This document shows positions 1 through 11,138 of a stretch of 64,000 nt of DNA, one piece after another. Made by a program: the position numbers and the translations under genes. Each line of letters starts with the position of its first letter. The stretch's first letter is position 1. The notes beneath the pieces are model-generated. The model did no database searches. It had not been told where the DNA came from and was given only the letters and a program-made list of their open reading frames with translations. The stretch lies in the NCBI GenBank assembly GCA_900312665.1, contig ONZQ02000007.1, positions 1,900,723-1,964,722 on the forward strand, given 5' to 3'. This DNA is from Cephalotrichum gorgonifer. Taxonomy: Eukaryota > Ascomycota > Sordariomycetes > Microascales > Microascaceae.

Positions 1-335
1 ATGGACAGGGGCGTGTCGAGTCTTATTCGGGACAGATAAGTGAGGTGGACGAGACTTTGAAGAAGTATGCACTGCCTGGTGACTGATAGTTTATGGCAAT
101 CGGGCATTGTCCCGCGGCTTCTAGGCAAAGGCGTTTGGTGAAGGGGAGGGAAGGGAGTTTGGGGCGGGGGCGGGGGGGGGGTGGGGGAGAGGAAGTGGGG
201 TAGGCTTAGATTGTCTCACAGGGGTTATTCACTGAAGCTAGGGTCATATATATTGGAAAATATTTGGGATAATCATTTCGATAAGTCTTCGACCTTACTG
301 AAAGCCAATAGCGCGACTGCCATCGGGCAAACATT
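1..335. other. Intergenic 3' flank with G-rich tract
   Basis: No gene is seen. The stretch lies downstream of the first permease. Its notable content is a run of G-tracts between about 141 and 195 on the + strand, with at least five runs of three or more G separated by one to five bases. Confidence 0.6.
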
Positions 336-1997
336 TCACACCTCCTTCCCACCCGCATCCACAGACTGCTGGCTCTGCACCTTGTAAAGAGCAGCATCAT
401 CACGGAAGGCCTCAACCTTGTAAGTAGAAAACTTGCGAGCCGACACGCGCTTCGCGAAGAGGATATCCAACTCCTCAAAGGTGCGGTCCTTGGTCTCGGG
501 CAGACGGAAGAAGGCCCAGATGAACACAAGGAAGGCGGTGCCACCCCAGATGAAGCCGGTGTAGCCCTTCAGGTTCCACTCCTGCGGGTTCATAAAGTAC
601 GGCTGCAGGACACCGGCGATGACTCCTAGGATGGCATAAGCGTTGCGCGCTAGACAGACGGTGTCCTGCCTCAGTCTCGTGGACCCGACCTCGGCGGGGA
701 TGGCCCATCCAAGCTGGCCGACGGACAGTTGGAAGATAAAGGTCCAAACGAGGGTGAGAACGGCCTGAGACATTGCGACTCTATCGTTCTCCGTCCGGGC
801 GTTGAGGCCGCCGATGATGAAGAGGACGGACGCCATAGCGAACATGCCGTACAGGTAGGTCGTGCGGCGGCCGAAGTACGGCATGATGCAGAACCAGGAG
901 ACGAAGGTGGCGAACAGGGCCATGGAGTTTCCGCCGACGTTGAGGTTGTAGGTGGTCTTCGAGTCGAGGCCGATCTGCTGGAAGAAGTAGGTTGAGTTGT
1001 ACGCGTAGTTGAGGCCGGAGAGGATTTGGCCCGCGAAGGCGACGCAGGCGATCTCAGTCCTCCGGAGCTCGAAGCCCTTGAAACAGTCCCATATCGAGGT
1101 GCCGACGGACATCTGTACCTCCAGGTTATTGGTGTACACGATTAGGCCAAGGGCGTCACGGAGCTCCACCTCGGTTGCGTTGGGCCGCAGCCTGGCAAGA
1201 GACTTCAGGGCGTCCTCGTGTCGACCACTGCGGACGAGGTGCCACGGCGTATCCGGTGCGAACCAGAGTACGGGAAGGAGTATCACCGGCCAGAACCACT
1301 GGAGCGCGAAGGGGATCCTGTAACCCCACTCGGTTGTGTTACTAACAAGCCCAGCCATGACGCCCGCCGAGATAAGCTGGCCGATGATGAAGCACATGTT
1401 GGTCCAGCTAGTCATGTACACGCGGAGCGACATGGGCAGCACCTCGGATGCGTACGCCGGCGCCGTGGTGGCGAAGATGCCCCAAGGGAGGCCGCAGAGG
1501 AGCTCGCCGACCAGGAGCGTCGCTATGTTGGGCGCGAAGAAGACGATGAAGATGAGGCCGGTGAGGGCGACCAACGAGGCCATGAGCACGCGGATGTGGC
1601 CGAACTTGGTGACGAGGAATCCGTTGACGAGGGTCCCGAAGAAGCATCCGATGCCGGCGGCGTTGCTGAGGCCGGCTTGCCAGGGGGCCGTGAGCTGGTA
1701 GTTGTTCGTCGCCTCGTTCCAGTGGCCGTACTTCTTCGCGAACGTGGGGTATGCGTAGAAGTTGTTGATGAGGTTCGTGTCGTAGCCCTCCATGACCACG
1801 CACATGGAGACCACGAGGCACCAGAAGATGGCCCACGGATACTTCCGGATGGCGGCGAGAGGCCGGAGGTTATGTTCGGCCTCGGCGCCCAGGCGGGCCT
1901 GGTCCATGGTGTCTTGGCCGACTGTTTGCTTGGCAGCCGTCTCGAAGTCATGGACTTCATCGTGGGCGACACCCGCCTCTGATATTTCCGACTTCAT
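336..1997 (-). CDS. MFS alpha-glucoside/maltose-type sugar:H+ symporter
   Basis: Single-exon gene of 553 residues predicted to import a disaccharide or small oligosaccharide across the plasma membrane. The start at 1997 (MKSEISE) has a good AAAC-ATG context. The open frame extends to 2153, but that extension is proline-rich and unlike the family. Twelve hydrophobic segments can be followed, starting near residue 60 with a GYDTNL motif typical of MAL-type permeases. The cytosolic EVLPMSLR loop and the C-terminal PETKDRT motif mark the sugar-porter family. It is divergent from a MAL-activator-like regulator and close to an alpha-galactosidase, so melibiose or raffinose may be the real substrate; that is inference. 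The family assignment is secure, the substrate is not. Confidence 0.85.
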   Translation of the reverse strand: MKSEISEAGVAHDEVHDFETAAKQTVGQDTMDQARLGAEAEHNLRPLAAIRKYPWAIFWCLVVSMCVVMEGYDTNLINNFYAYPTFAKKYGHWNEATNNYQLTAPWQAGLSNAAGIGCFFGTLVNGFLVTKFGHIRVLMASLVALTGLIFIVFFAPNIATLLVGELLCGLPWGIFATTAPAYASEVLPMSLRVYMTSWTNMCFIIGQLISAGVMAGLVSNTTEWGYRIPFALQWFWPVILLPVLWFAPDTPWHLVRSGRHEDALKSLARLRPNATEVELRDALGLIVYTNNLEVQMSVGTSIWDCFKGFELRRTEIACVAFAGQILSGLNYAYNSTYFFQQIGLDSKTTYNLNVGGNSMALFATFVSWFCIMPYFGRRTTYLYGMFAMASVLFIIGGLNARTENDRVAMSQAVLTLVWTFIFQLSVGQLGWAIPAEVGSTRLRQDTVCLARNAYAILGVIAGVLQPYFMNPQEWNLKGYTGFIWGGTAFLVFIWAFFRLPETKDRTFEELDILFAKRVSARKFSTYKVEAFRDDAALYKVQSQQSVDAGGKEV

Positions 1998-3314
1998 GTT
2001 AAACAATGGTACAATGACGAGTGTGAGGCGAGGCAAGGGCGGGCGTTTGATGAAAAGGTAGGGAGTAGGGTTCGCTGAAGGGAGAAAAGAAGGGATAATT
2101 ATCGAGCCGGCGACTGAAGGGAGAGGCTTCGTCGGATCTGGAAGCACAAGCACGAGGCAGATCTTTTACCTAACTTGCCCGCGCCCGACGCCCGACCTTA
2201 TATACTGGAACCACCGACGTGCCAAACCCCAACTTTTTCGCGTTGTCGGGTTCTGTTCCCCATGGGGATCCAGGCCGTCTCCGCATCACGATTTTGTTCC
2301 ATGGGGGCGAGGTGTGGAGATTCCAATCGACCGAGGACCAGAACTCCGAAAGTTACCCCATTTGGTTAAGCCGGACTAGAGCGGAAGGTTAATGTTAACT
2401 AAATTACTAGTACACACATACTTGTACCTGTGCGAACAAGTACGTGTACACCAAGAAATACACGTCAGGAGCCACCACCCCTGTAAAAGCCCCACATCGA
2501 TACATGTTTCTGTGCAAGTATCACAAGTACCACGCTAGATCCTCACAGCTTGGAGAGGTGTATCTTGAGAATACCTAACGTTCATACAAGTACTCGGCAC
2601 ACTACGTGGACTTCAATACAAGTAAAAGGCTGCGGACCCTGGTTATATTCCCCCCTGTACCCTGGACCACATAAGTTTGTCTCCTTGTAGAACTGGAGGT
2701 AGCTGGCTAGGTACCGAAGCCCTTGTAATTGTTCGAGAAGGAGAGTGCCTAATTCGGAAACCATCCCCGAACCCCATAGGTGTGCGTATTTTACCCAGGC
2801 ACTTGGATGCGACTTTCCCAGCATAACCCAGCCTTATTGGTTGTCAAACGTGGAGAGCTCACATGCCAGACGACATGCATGGACTGCGACAGACATCCTG
2901 GCTCAGGAGGTCGAGGAGACTAAATCTAATTAGGTTCATGGCAATTGGATCGGAAAGGGCCTCAAGTTGTACCGGGTACCACCGGGTACAGAGTACTCAC
3001 GTAAGTATAAACAACGACTTTCTCCAAAGCCTGTATGGGTGCTCGAAGGGGTGGGCCAAACCACCCACCCCTTTCCTATTCGAAGTCTCCAATGCGTGGA
3101 CTCCACTCGGTATGTGGACAACAGCGGGTCTTTACCCACTCATTCAATATTACACTACGTCACCTGACCTCTGCGAGTACTTACTGTGACAACCATGCCA
3201 AGCGGTGGAGTCGACAGCTCCGAAATGCCGATTCCGCATCTCACCTAATCTCTGCTCTCTACTCCACCTCGTCTCTCTACCCATACCCGTATCCGTCCAA
3301 ACTACAACCTAACC
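1998..3314. promoter_or_regulatory. Divergent promoter between sugar permease and Zn2Cys6 regulator
   Basis: This 1.3-kb interval separates two divergently transcribed genes and should carry control sites for both. It holds a cluster of CAAGTA-type motifs (2421-2625) and one CGG-N7-CGG arrangement at 2372-2384, which could be read by a zinc-cluster protein. Apart from short spurious frames no gene is supported. Confidence 0.55.
2421..2625. repeat. Cluster of CAAGTA(C/T/A) motifs
   Basis: The core CAAGTA or its complement occurs at 2421-2427 (as CTTGTAC), 2437-2443, 2515-2521, 2524-2530, 2587-2593 and 2619-2625. About 0.1 copies would be expected in 205 bp by chance. It may be a regulatory element array or a worn minisatellite. 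Confidence 0.5.
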
Positions 3315-5359
3315 ATGCCGGCAGACCAGGAGAAGCCCCGACAAGCATGTGACTGCTGTCGATTGCGCAAAGTCAAGTGCGATCGCGGCCGCCCCTGCAA
3401 AAACTGCGACACTGGGAAACTCCAATGTCGATACCTACACAATATTCGCCGGGCCGGGCCCAAAGAGGGCCGGGGGCGACGACAGGAGCAGCTGAGGCGC
3501 GGGCTGACTGATTTTAGCGGGCGCCAGCTACAGATTGTTGCGAGCACTCCCGCTGCGCCGGCCGGCCCGGGCAGTGGGGCCGGCGACGGCGGCAGCAATT
3601 GGCCGTCTTCGTCATATGGCGGGTATCCTCAGTCTTCACCAACACTATCCCAGCCTTCGCCAATACTATTCCAATCCTTCGAAGCTAGTATCATCCCACG
3701 GCCTGATACGAGCAGCCATACAACAACCCTCTCCCTGGATAGTCCCTTCCAAGGCGCGTTAGGGAATAACAGGCAGTTATCCCTCGCCCTATCACTAGCC
3801 GCCCACATACGTCTCTTTATAAAGCTCATATTCCCAATCATGCCCGTCATAGATGGCGACGAGCTCCTCTCCGACTTGAACCGAGTAGACGAGCTATCGC
3901 CCCCCCGATATGCACTAATACTCGCAGTCTGCGCCGTGACTCGCACGCAGCTTGCCATGGATAATACGAAGCAAGGCTCTGGGGAACGGCCGGGGGCAGA
4001 AGTCCCGCCTGAACCGCGCCTGACAGGGGGACTGCTCCTCAGCCTTGCTGAGGCCTCGCTTCGCCAGTTCAACCTTCTTGACGACACTGGTCTTGACGCC
4101 ATAGTGGCGTCCTACCTCGTGGGTACGTGCTACGGAAACATGAATAATATTCGGCACGCCTCCTTCTATCTCGACCAGAGTATTTCTCTCGCCCATTCGC
4201 TCAATATGACTCGCGAGTCCGGATACCACGGTCTATCCGACAGTGAGTGCGAGAAGAGGCGCCGTTTATTCTGGCTTCTTTTCGTGACGGAACGGTAAGA
4301 GATGGACACCCCAAAAACCTTCCCTTTTTTTCATACCCATATACCCATATTGTCCCCCTTTGGCTGACCCAAAATCATGAAGGACATTCGCGCTCCAACA
4401 TCGACGGCCAGTTATGCTGCGAAATTCCATTACTAAGCCGAAAATCCTCGACTCTGAGTACCCCGTCATTATGAACGATTTTGTCAACCATATACGACTA
4501 TTCGAGTCGCTCCCGCCGTCTCTCTACGAATGGGAGGAGCCCGATAGCAAAAATCACCAGCGTGATGATCTCGAACTTTTGCATACGATCAGTGGTAAGC
4601 TCTGCGCCATCCAGGCGGACCAGTCGGTCATTGAGAGCCAGAAATTCGACACCCTTGTTACGCAACAGTGGCTACGCATATCCATGTGGCGCCTTGCTCT
4701 AGGGAAACAGCCATCTCCCGCGCACAAATCCGGGCGACTACTTCCCCCAAGCCTGCCCATGGATGCTGGCAAGATCATAATCCCAGCACTGAACTCTGTG
4801 GGCTCCAGGTCAAAGGATTGCCACGGAATCGCAATGGTAAGATTCGAAGCGGTTAAACGCCGTTTACGTTTATCTTTGAACCTGTTTGGTAACGATTATT
4901 CCATAGGAGCAAAAGCTTTTCGACGTCGGCGTGAGCCTAACAGATAGCGCCTTGATGCCTAGCTGGAGCTCTTCCTCTCTAGAGCTGGGGCCGCGTGATT
5001 TACTCTTTGCGGTCGTAGAGGCGCTTTCTACCGCAAGGGGCTGCCAATCTTACCTTCTGACCACGCTCCTGAAATACTCTGAACATCTTTTGGCATTCGC
5101 CGACCCGGCTGCTCATATCGACTTGCGGGTAGATCTTCCCCGACGCGCAGATGACCCCCACCGCGCCCAGGTCAGCGCCATTGAGGACACCTCATCTTCG
5201 ACGCAGGATGAAGAGTCGGTTAACCCCCAAATTTGGTTTGCTGAGGATGAACTAAGCCTACTGGACTTGAGTACGCCGGGTCCGTCCTCTCTGCATTGGG
5301 AAGATGTGGATGTATTTGGTGAACAGGTTGATCCAGACATGGGGGCATTATTACCTTAG
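3315..5359 (+). CDS. Zn2Cys6 transcription factor, MAL-activator-like
   Basis: Joined exons 3315..4294, 4383..4836, 4907..5359 give 628 residues. Both introns have GTAAGA donors and CTGAC or TAACG-like branch regions, and the joins keep frame. Cys12, 15, 22, 28, 31 and 38 form a C-X2-C-X6-C-X5-C-X2-C-X6-C zinc cluster followed by a basic linker, closely like yeast MAL activators and fungal MalR/AmyR relatives. Residues about 160-420 form a fungal-specific middle homology domain, with the ALQHRRPV stretch spanning the first splice junction. The divergent sugar permease and the convergent alpha-galactosidase (207 bp away) suggest it senses a galactoside or glucoside and activates both. The inducer is unknown. 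Confidence 0.85.
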
Positions 5360-5565
5360 ATCACGGAGGGTTACCATTAATGACCGAGCCATAGCCTCTC
5401 TTGTAGTATCATCCGACAGCACGTAGTTACCGCCGGCCTTTTACGTTGACGGACCTTCAATTGTCACAGACCTGGGTGTGAAGATAGTGTTTCGAAGTAG
5501 CCCAACTCGTGGGGTGTCCAAAGTTTTGTCAATGGCACGCCTTAGATTCAATCTAGGCGTTGGCT

Positions 5566-7919
5566 CTATACCTTTTCTAACAATACTACCTTGCTATCAT
5601 AGTCAGATCCGAATCGGAACTGAATACCGCCGTTCATCAACGTCGCCCCTGACACTATCCGCTCACCGTCAACGTCGAGCTTGTACTTTGCAGACGGGTC
5701 TAACCCTTGCAGGCGAAGGAAGGGGTAATTGTGGACGTTGGTTGTCCGAATCTGGAAAGCAAACAGAACAGCCTGATTGCCATCTTCGGATATAAAGAGT
5801 GCCGATGGGTAGTTCGAAGTCTCGGGAAGATTTAAGCGCCACATGTCTCCCCGTATGACGATCGGGTTGATCTTCTCTGCAAGCGCTATCAGACCAGGAA
5901 TCTGAGCCCTGTCGTCTTCCGGCATGACATCCGGGTCAAGCTCTAGTCCAAAGGATCCCCCCATCATAGCCACGTGAGCCCGGAACTGGAGGGGAGTTGA
6001 ACGTCCGGTAATCTCGTTCGGGGAAACAGATATGTGTGCCCCCATCGTAGAGGGAGGGTACACCAAAGAGGTGCCGAATTGAATTGATATCCGATCAAGC
6101 GGATCTGTGCCGTCGGATGTCCAGACCTGAGGGAAGTACTGCAAGATTCCAGGGTCAAATCGGCCACCACCAGATGCGCATCCTTCCCACAGGATGTCGG
6201 GGAATCGCGAAGTCAACACGTCAAAGACTCGATATATCCCTAGGATATAGGCATGGTGATTAGCGGGGCTAGGGCTCTCATGCGTGCCTCGGTTGTGATC
6301 CCACTTGACATAGGAGATGGGGGCGTCCTCAAGAATGCGAGTGACAGCGGCGATGATGAACTCCTGCACCTCAGGGAGCGCCACATTCAGAACAAGCTGC
6401 TGGCGCGTCTCGCTACGCGGGTAGTCCCCGGCATGTAAAATCCAATCGGGATGCTGTTCATAGAGCTCCGATCTCGCGTTGACCATCTCTGGTTCAATCC
6501 AGAGGCCAAACTTGAGCCTCGTATCGTCCGTCGAGCCAGCAACTTTAAGCTTGCAAACGTTCTCTGCAACAGGCTTCAAGCTGTTCGGGAATCTCTTGGG
6601 GTTCACCACCCAGTCGCCCAATCCGGCCTTGTCGTTAATTCGAGGGTGCTTGTCTCCGAACCAGCCGTCATCTAGCACGAAGAGCTTAACTCCTAGATTC
6701 GCCGACGCCTGCGCGAGCCTGTCGATTGTGGCCTCGTTGACGTCGAAGTAGACGCCCTCCCAGCTGTTTAGAAGGGCAGGTCGGGGCTCATTGACGAACT
6801 TGCTCTTGATGAGATTTCGGCGGTAGAGCTTGTGGAACTTGCGAGACATGTTGCCGACGCCAGAGCTCGAGAATACGGACACACACTCGGGGGATGTTAG
6901 AGATTCCCCTGGGCCTAGAGGACACGAGAGCTGAGAGGGATTCATGCCGACGAGGACGCGCGTCAAGCCCTGGGGACTCTGCTCGACCTCGATGTTGAAT
7001 GAGCCTGTGTAAACGAGGGAGAAGCCCCAGGCGTCGCCATGAGATTCAGTCGTACTCGACGAAACGAGGGAAAGGAACGGGTTGTGGTAGTGCGACGAGA
7101 AGCCCGCGCTGCTCCCAAACCTGGATCTCTGTGTCAGTAAAACCGGACATATTGAGCTTGAGAGTTTCTGTTTCAACTCACCCTTGAAGACCGTAGTCTA
7201 CGCTGCGGCGACCCCTGGTACATTCCCTCGCCCACTCGCCCCGCAGCTGGAGCATATCGTAGTCATCGTGCGGGAAATCGACGCTCAAGCTAGCTAGCTT
7301 CTCAACGCTAATCGCCTCGCTCCCCTTATTGGTGATGCTAACGCTGCGAACGATGGCATCATGCTCAGGGAAGATTGAATAGGAGAGATCCGCCGCAACG
7401 GAGCTGCAGCTGTCCCATAAATGCACAATGAGAGTCGACACTTCGTCATCCGAGCCAAATGTGGACGGTAGATTAGGTAGATCGGGCTTCCCCTTCACGA
7501 TGGTGTGTGATTGGTACTTGAAGTCGCATATGGCGAAGCCCTTGGCGTGTTTGATGTGGACTGCCGGCGCACGGAAGTCGCCTCGGCCGAGATCGGGGAA
7601 CTCGCGACGAAGGTGGGCCTGAGTTGACCAGCCACCGCCGTTGCGGGCGATCCGCGCCACCGGGTCTTCTGTCAGGGGGCCGCCGAAGTGGTCTAGGATG
7701 AGGTCACCCGCCGCATTGTCGGTGTCGACGTGGAAGCGGTAGGAGACGTTGTTTCCGTTGAGAGCAAACGAGGTTCCGTCGACCACGATGGCTAATATCT
7801 GGTTAGTGAGGTGTTATTGGTGAACGCCTATGGAGGCAGCCTTGTGTTGTCTCGCGCTTCACAGACTGACGGACGGATTTGGAAGTACCTGGACTTGATT
7901 GGCTGGTGATGATTGTCAT
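5566..7919 (-). CDS. GH36 alpha-galactosidase, probably intracellular
   Basis: Joined exons 7919..7889, 7791..7182 and 7120..5566 (minus strand) give 731 residues. The first exon is only 31 nt (ATG plus ten codons). Its intron ends with CACTAAC before ATATTAG, and the second intron has a GTGAGT donor. The family hydrolyses terminal alpha-1,6-galactose from melibiose, raffinose and galactomannan fragments. The KWDHNR motif (nucleophile near Asp488), the CASGGGR motif and the acid/base Asp near 550 in WTSDGTD identify GH36. The N-terminal supersandwich domain is present and length fits AglC-type enzymes. The N-terminus lacks a hydrophobic signal peptide, so substrate import by the nearby permease would make sense. 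An unseen alternative first exon could alter this. Confidence 0.88.
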
Positions 7920-8681
7920 TGTAGCAGACGGATATAATACAAGACTATTTGGTGGGTAGTCAGTGTGAAGCTATGAAAATATGCAAATAAGAATTAAAGA
8001 GCTGAGACATAAATAATCCATTTTCCTCCGCGGCCTTCGTTTACCATTGTCTCCTCAGAGGAGTCGTCTCGAACTTGCTGCGGCCTAGGTTTAGCGGAGA
8101 GACAGACCCGAGCATTTCCCCAAGGAGTTAGCACCATACGCCAAGCAAACCTAAGCTTGAATAGGCCATTCTCAAAGTCTACATCGCTGTACTTGCCAAC
8201 GATCAATTGAGCGACTTGGAGTGCGACCCGATCATTTCCCCATTGAGTTAGCATGGTCCATCCCCGTCAGATTTGCCACATGTTTTTTTCATCGTTGTAC
8301 TCGGTACTAAAGATCTACAAGCACGCACTAAATTGACCGAGAGCCACCACCAGACCGCCTGGGGTAATTTTCGGACGCCGGGGATCTTGACTCCGAGTTT
8401 TCGCTTACTGGGGTGTTGTGGGGATCTCCTTTTCTGTATCTGTGTTTTACTTCAGTCGGGAATTTGTGGATCTAGTACCTCTTCTCTACACACACATTGA
8501 AAGAAGAGTGTCACGTTTACGCTTCCGTAAAGGACAGCTTTCCCTCGAAGAGTACATCATAGCTATGCGCCATGCGTTGTCTTCTCGACCGACAATTTGC
8601 GTCTATCGTCTATTCAAGCATGGAAAGACAACTTATGACCTCCTCAAGGCATTCCTTATGCCTTCAAAATTTTCAGTATGA
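7920..8681. other. Intergenic region with an imperfect direct repeat
   Basis: This is the promoter side of the alpha-galactosidase followed by non-coding sequence. A 33-bp segment at 8105-8137 recurs at 8225-8257 with about 27 matching positions, 120 bp apart. No intact gene is seen. Confidence 0.5.
8105..8257. repeat. Imperfect 33-bp direct repeat pair
   Basis: Copies at 8105-8137 and 8225-8257 share GACCCGA, CATTTCCCCA and GAGTTAGCA blocks in the same order and spacing. The function is unknown. It could be a duplicated regulatory block in the alpha-galactosidase promoter. Confidence 0.5.
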
Positions 8682-8972
8682 CGCCTGCTGAAGCTGCGTC
8701 GGCTGGCCGCGTCGACCATCACGGTGTGCATCGATACCCCGTTCATAAAAGGCTTCCCAACAACGATGGTGGTCAAGGAGACATTGGTGGACGGGTCGTA
8801 TAGGGAATCCACCACTCGGCGGACGTATGAGGACCCGTTCATGCTCGAGCTGAAAGAGGTGTAACAATGGGTCGCCGAGAGGAGGAATCGAAAGACCACT
8901 CCGTCTGATGCTAGACAGGACCTCGAGATCTTGGGGATGCCTATGAAGGCCGGGACAGCATGGAAGATTTAA
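8682..8972 (+). pseudogene. Remnant of a Gfo/Idh/MocA-type sugar dehydrogenase (C-terminus)
   Basis: One frame reads as the last part of an NAD(P)-dependent sugar oxidoreductase: a TPFIKGFPTT stretch, TYEDPFMLELKEV, then an in-frame TAA at 8862-8864, then QWVAER and KTTPSDARQDLEI before a stop at 8970. The TYEDP-LEL-KTT-DA-DLEI pattern is typical of the C-terminal half of this superfamily. The stop is one C-to-T change from CAA. No N-terminal Rossmann domain is found upstream, so this is a truncated, decayed copy. A role in galactose oxidation next to the alpha-galactosidase would be guesswork. Confidence 0.5.
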
Positions 8973-9296
8973 CTTTAGAGCCAGATATCAATAGGGTGAC
9001 TCTAAGTGTTAGTCCTACCCCTGCGTGGGGCGGAGAGGATGAACTTATGGCACGGTGAGACCATACCGCACTGTCAGTATCTAGTGTCACCAGAAAAAAG
9101 AGAAAGCGGGATTGGGCGAGAGGATGGCGAAGGACGTGTGAAAGAGAGGAAAACATTGTGACGATTTGAAAGAGCGGAGACTTTTATCAATCAAGCCTTT
9201 TCATGGCTGGACAATTTATCCCAACGCCCGGCAGCTAAACACTCTCTGAGCAGACCCGTCCAGCCCGGGGGGAAACGGCATCGACGTACCCACGAC
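8973..9296. other. Intergenic region
   Basis: No gene or structured element is seen between the dehydrogenase remnant and the end of the F-box-like gene. Confidence 0.5.
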
Positions 9297-10811
9297 CTAG
9301 TCAACCCCGACCTCCTCCTCCCACCCCCCGGCACACCACTCCTCCCTGAAAAACCAATAAAACTCCCTTCCCTCGCCGTCCCCCGGCCCCGCACCCCCCG
9401 CCAGCCCCAGAGGCGTCACAAACAACCCCATAATCTGCTCGCCCCCGTCGTCCACCACCTTCAGCGCCGGCATGCCATCTTTCCCCCTCGCCATCTCGAC
9501 GCCAAACCGCCCTCCCACCCCCTGCCCGTCCACCCACCGAAGCCCGCCCGCCTCGAAGCTCACGGAGTAGAGAAAGGAGCACTCGGGGCGCGTCCCCGCG
9601 CGGCTGTAGTACGCGATGACCCCGCGCCACGCGCCGCGGAACAGCCCCGCGGGCCGCCAAAGGGGCGCCGCGAGCTCCGCCGAGCGCGCGCCGTACCACC
9701 CATACCAGGACATGGCGCTGCGGGCTAAGGCGCCAGCGACCGGGTGCGGGTCTCGGGGGTCGTCCGGGGGGTAGGATGCGCTGGGAAGGGGCAAGGGCAC
9801 TGCGCCGTCGGCGAGGCCCATTTTCTCAGCGGAAGGCAGCCAATCGGGCTGGAGGCTGAGGTCGCCGGGCTGGATGTCGAGGCGGGAGGCGTGGGCGGAG
9901 AGTGAGTGCAGGGTCAGCACGATGCAGAGGAGGTGCGTCGCCGCGCTGTGGAAGCCGTCGGTCTCGCCAATGGGGATGACGGGCAGCGCTGCGGGTAGTT
10001 CGAGCGTCCACTCGTCTGGCCGGGCGTCAGGGCGGAGCATGCCGACGGCGAGGCAGAAGAGGAACCTGTCGGCGAGGACGGTTCGGGCCAAGAGCTTGTC
10101 CTGGCCGGCACTCGCGTCGCCGGAGGGCGCCTCCGTGAGCAGCCAGCAGACGGCGCCCGCCATCGCCTTTGTGGTTTCCTTGTCTAGAATATCGACGTCT
10201 GGTTTTCGGGATCTCCCTCCAACCATTCAATGGAGAGGATCCAGGTTAGCTTGCCACTGCTGTGGGGCCCATCTCCTAGTGGGGTTCTGTGCTCCGGGCG
10301 AGCAGGGGAGGGGGGAAGGGGTTTCTTGCTAGCCACCGGGGGTGTACATATATCCCATACTCGTCAACGCGGCGAGGACGCTAATCGCCGGACCGATGTC
10401 TCGACCGCTGCACAGCGACCTCTTGAGGCACGGTAGCGTCAGGGCCACCCTAGCCATGTAATTCCACGTCCGCTTGGCCTCCACCGGCCCGCGCTCCGCT
10501 ACCTGTTTAGCCAGCTTCCTCCCGTGGTGCTCGTCGACCGACACCCCCTTCGGCGGCCCGACTGCTATTAGCTCTCGGCACTAGCGAGAGACAAACGGGT
10601 GTTACCGGGGATATACGCTATTGAAGAAGACGTTCATGATGGCCCCCACGTCGTCGCACACAGCGGCTGCATACCGACACGTCCGGGAGAAGGACACCAC
10701 ATCCCGTGCGTCGCAATGCTTCGTTGTGCTCAGGAGCAGCTCGGGTGGGAGGGATGTGAGAGAGATGCGGGCCTCAGGGGCAGCCCCGGTGAAACTTGCT
10801 GCCTGGCCCAT
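9297..10811 (-). CDS. F-box-like domain protein, function unknown
   Basis: Three coding blocks on the minus strand fit one gene: 10811 down to about 10606-10617, about 10580 down to about 10350, and about 10226 down to 9297. The first block, starting MGQAASF, has an F-box-like core (LTSLPPELLL followed by DARDVVSFSRTCR), which would bind Skp1 in an SCF ubiquitin ligase. The middle block reads ELIAVGPPKG and VDEHHGRKLAKQ. The last encodes about 300 residues without a known domain, rich in Ala, Gly and Pro, ending EEEVGVD. Both splice junctions are ambiguous: the best first donor gives a very short intron, and three donors compete at the second. The gene is likely real but its exact protein is uncertain. 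Confidence 0.55.
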
Positions 10812-11138
10812 TGTCAGCTCGAGTGTGGCGGATGTTGACCCGTCGCCGGCTCTTGATCTTTTATGGTCTCCAGGTGAGGCTTTTTGGAGGCCGTTGACAG
10901 CAGGGTCGTATCTGGCGGGTAAATGCTGTGAATGCCGGAGCCTTACAGCAGATGTATTTACAAGGGGCCCAATGATAGCTGACATAATTCCCGCGCTACG
11001 GCGCGAATAATGGATCCCGGTAGTCCTTTCTGATAGTGGCGGAAGCTGTAATAGTATACAGGCTAGATGCACCACAATTATTATGGACACGATGTCTCCT
11101 TTTGAAGTCTAACCAACTCTAAATCTATCATCTATATC
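10812..11138. other. Intergenic region
   Basis: This is the promoter side of the F-box-like gene and the 3' flank of the HAD phosphatase gene. An open frame continues upstream of the F-box start, but it lacks domain character and is treated as leader. Confidence 0.45.

Noticed and set aside
1218..1982. Long + strand frame opposite the first permease
   Set aside because: Highly charged, repetitive antisense shadow of a GC-rich coding region.
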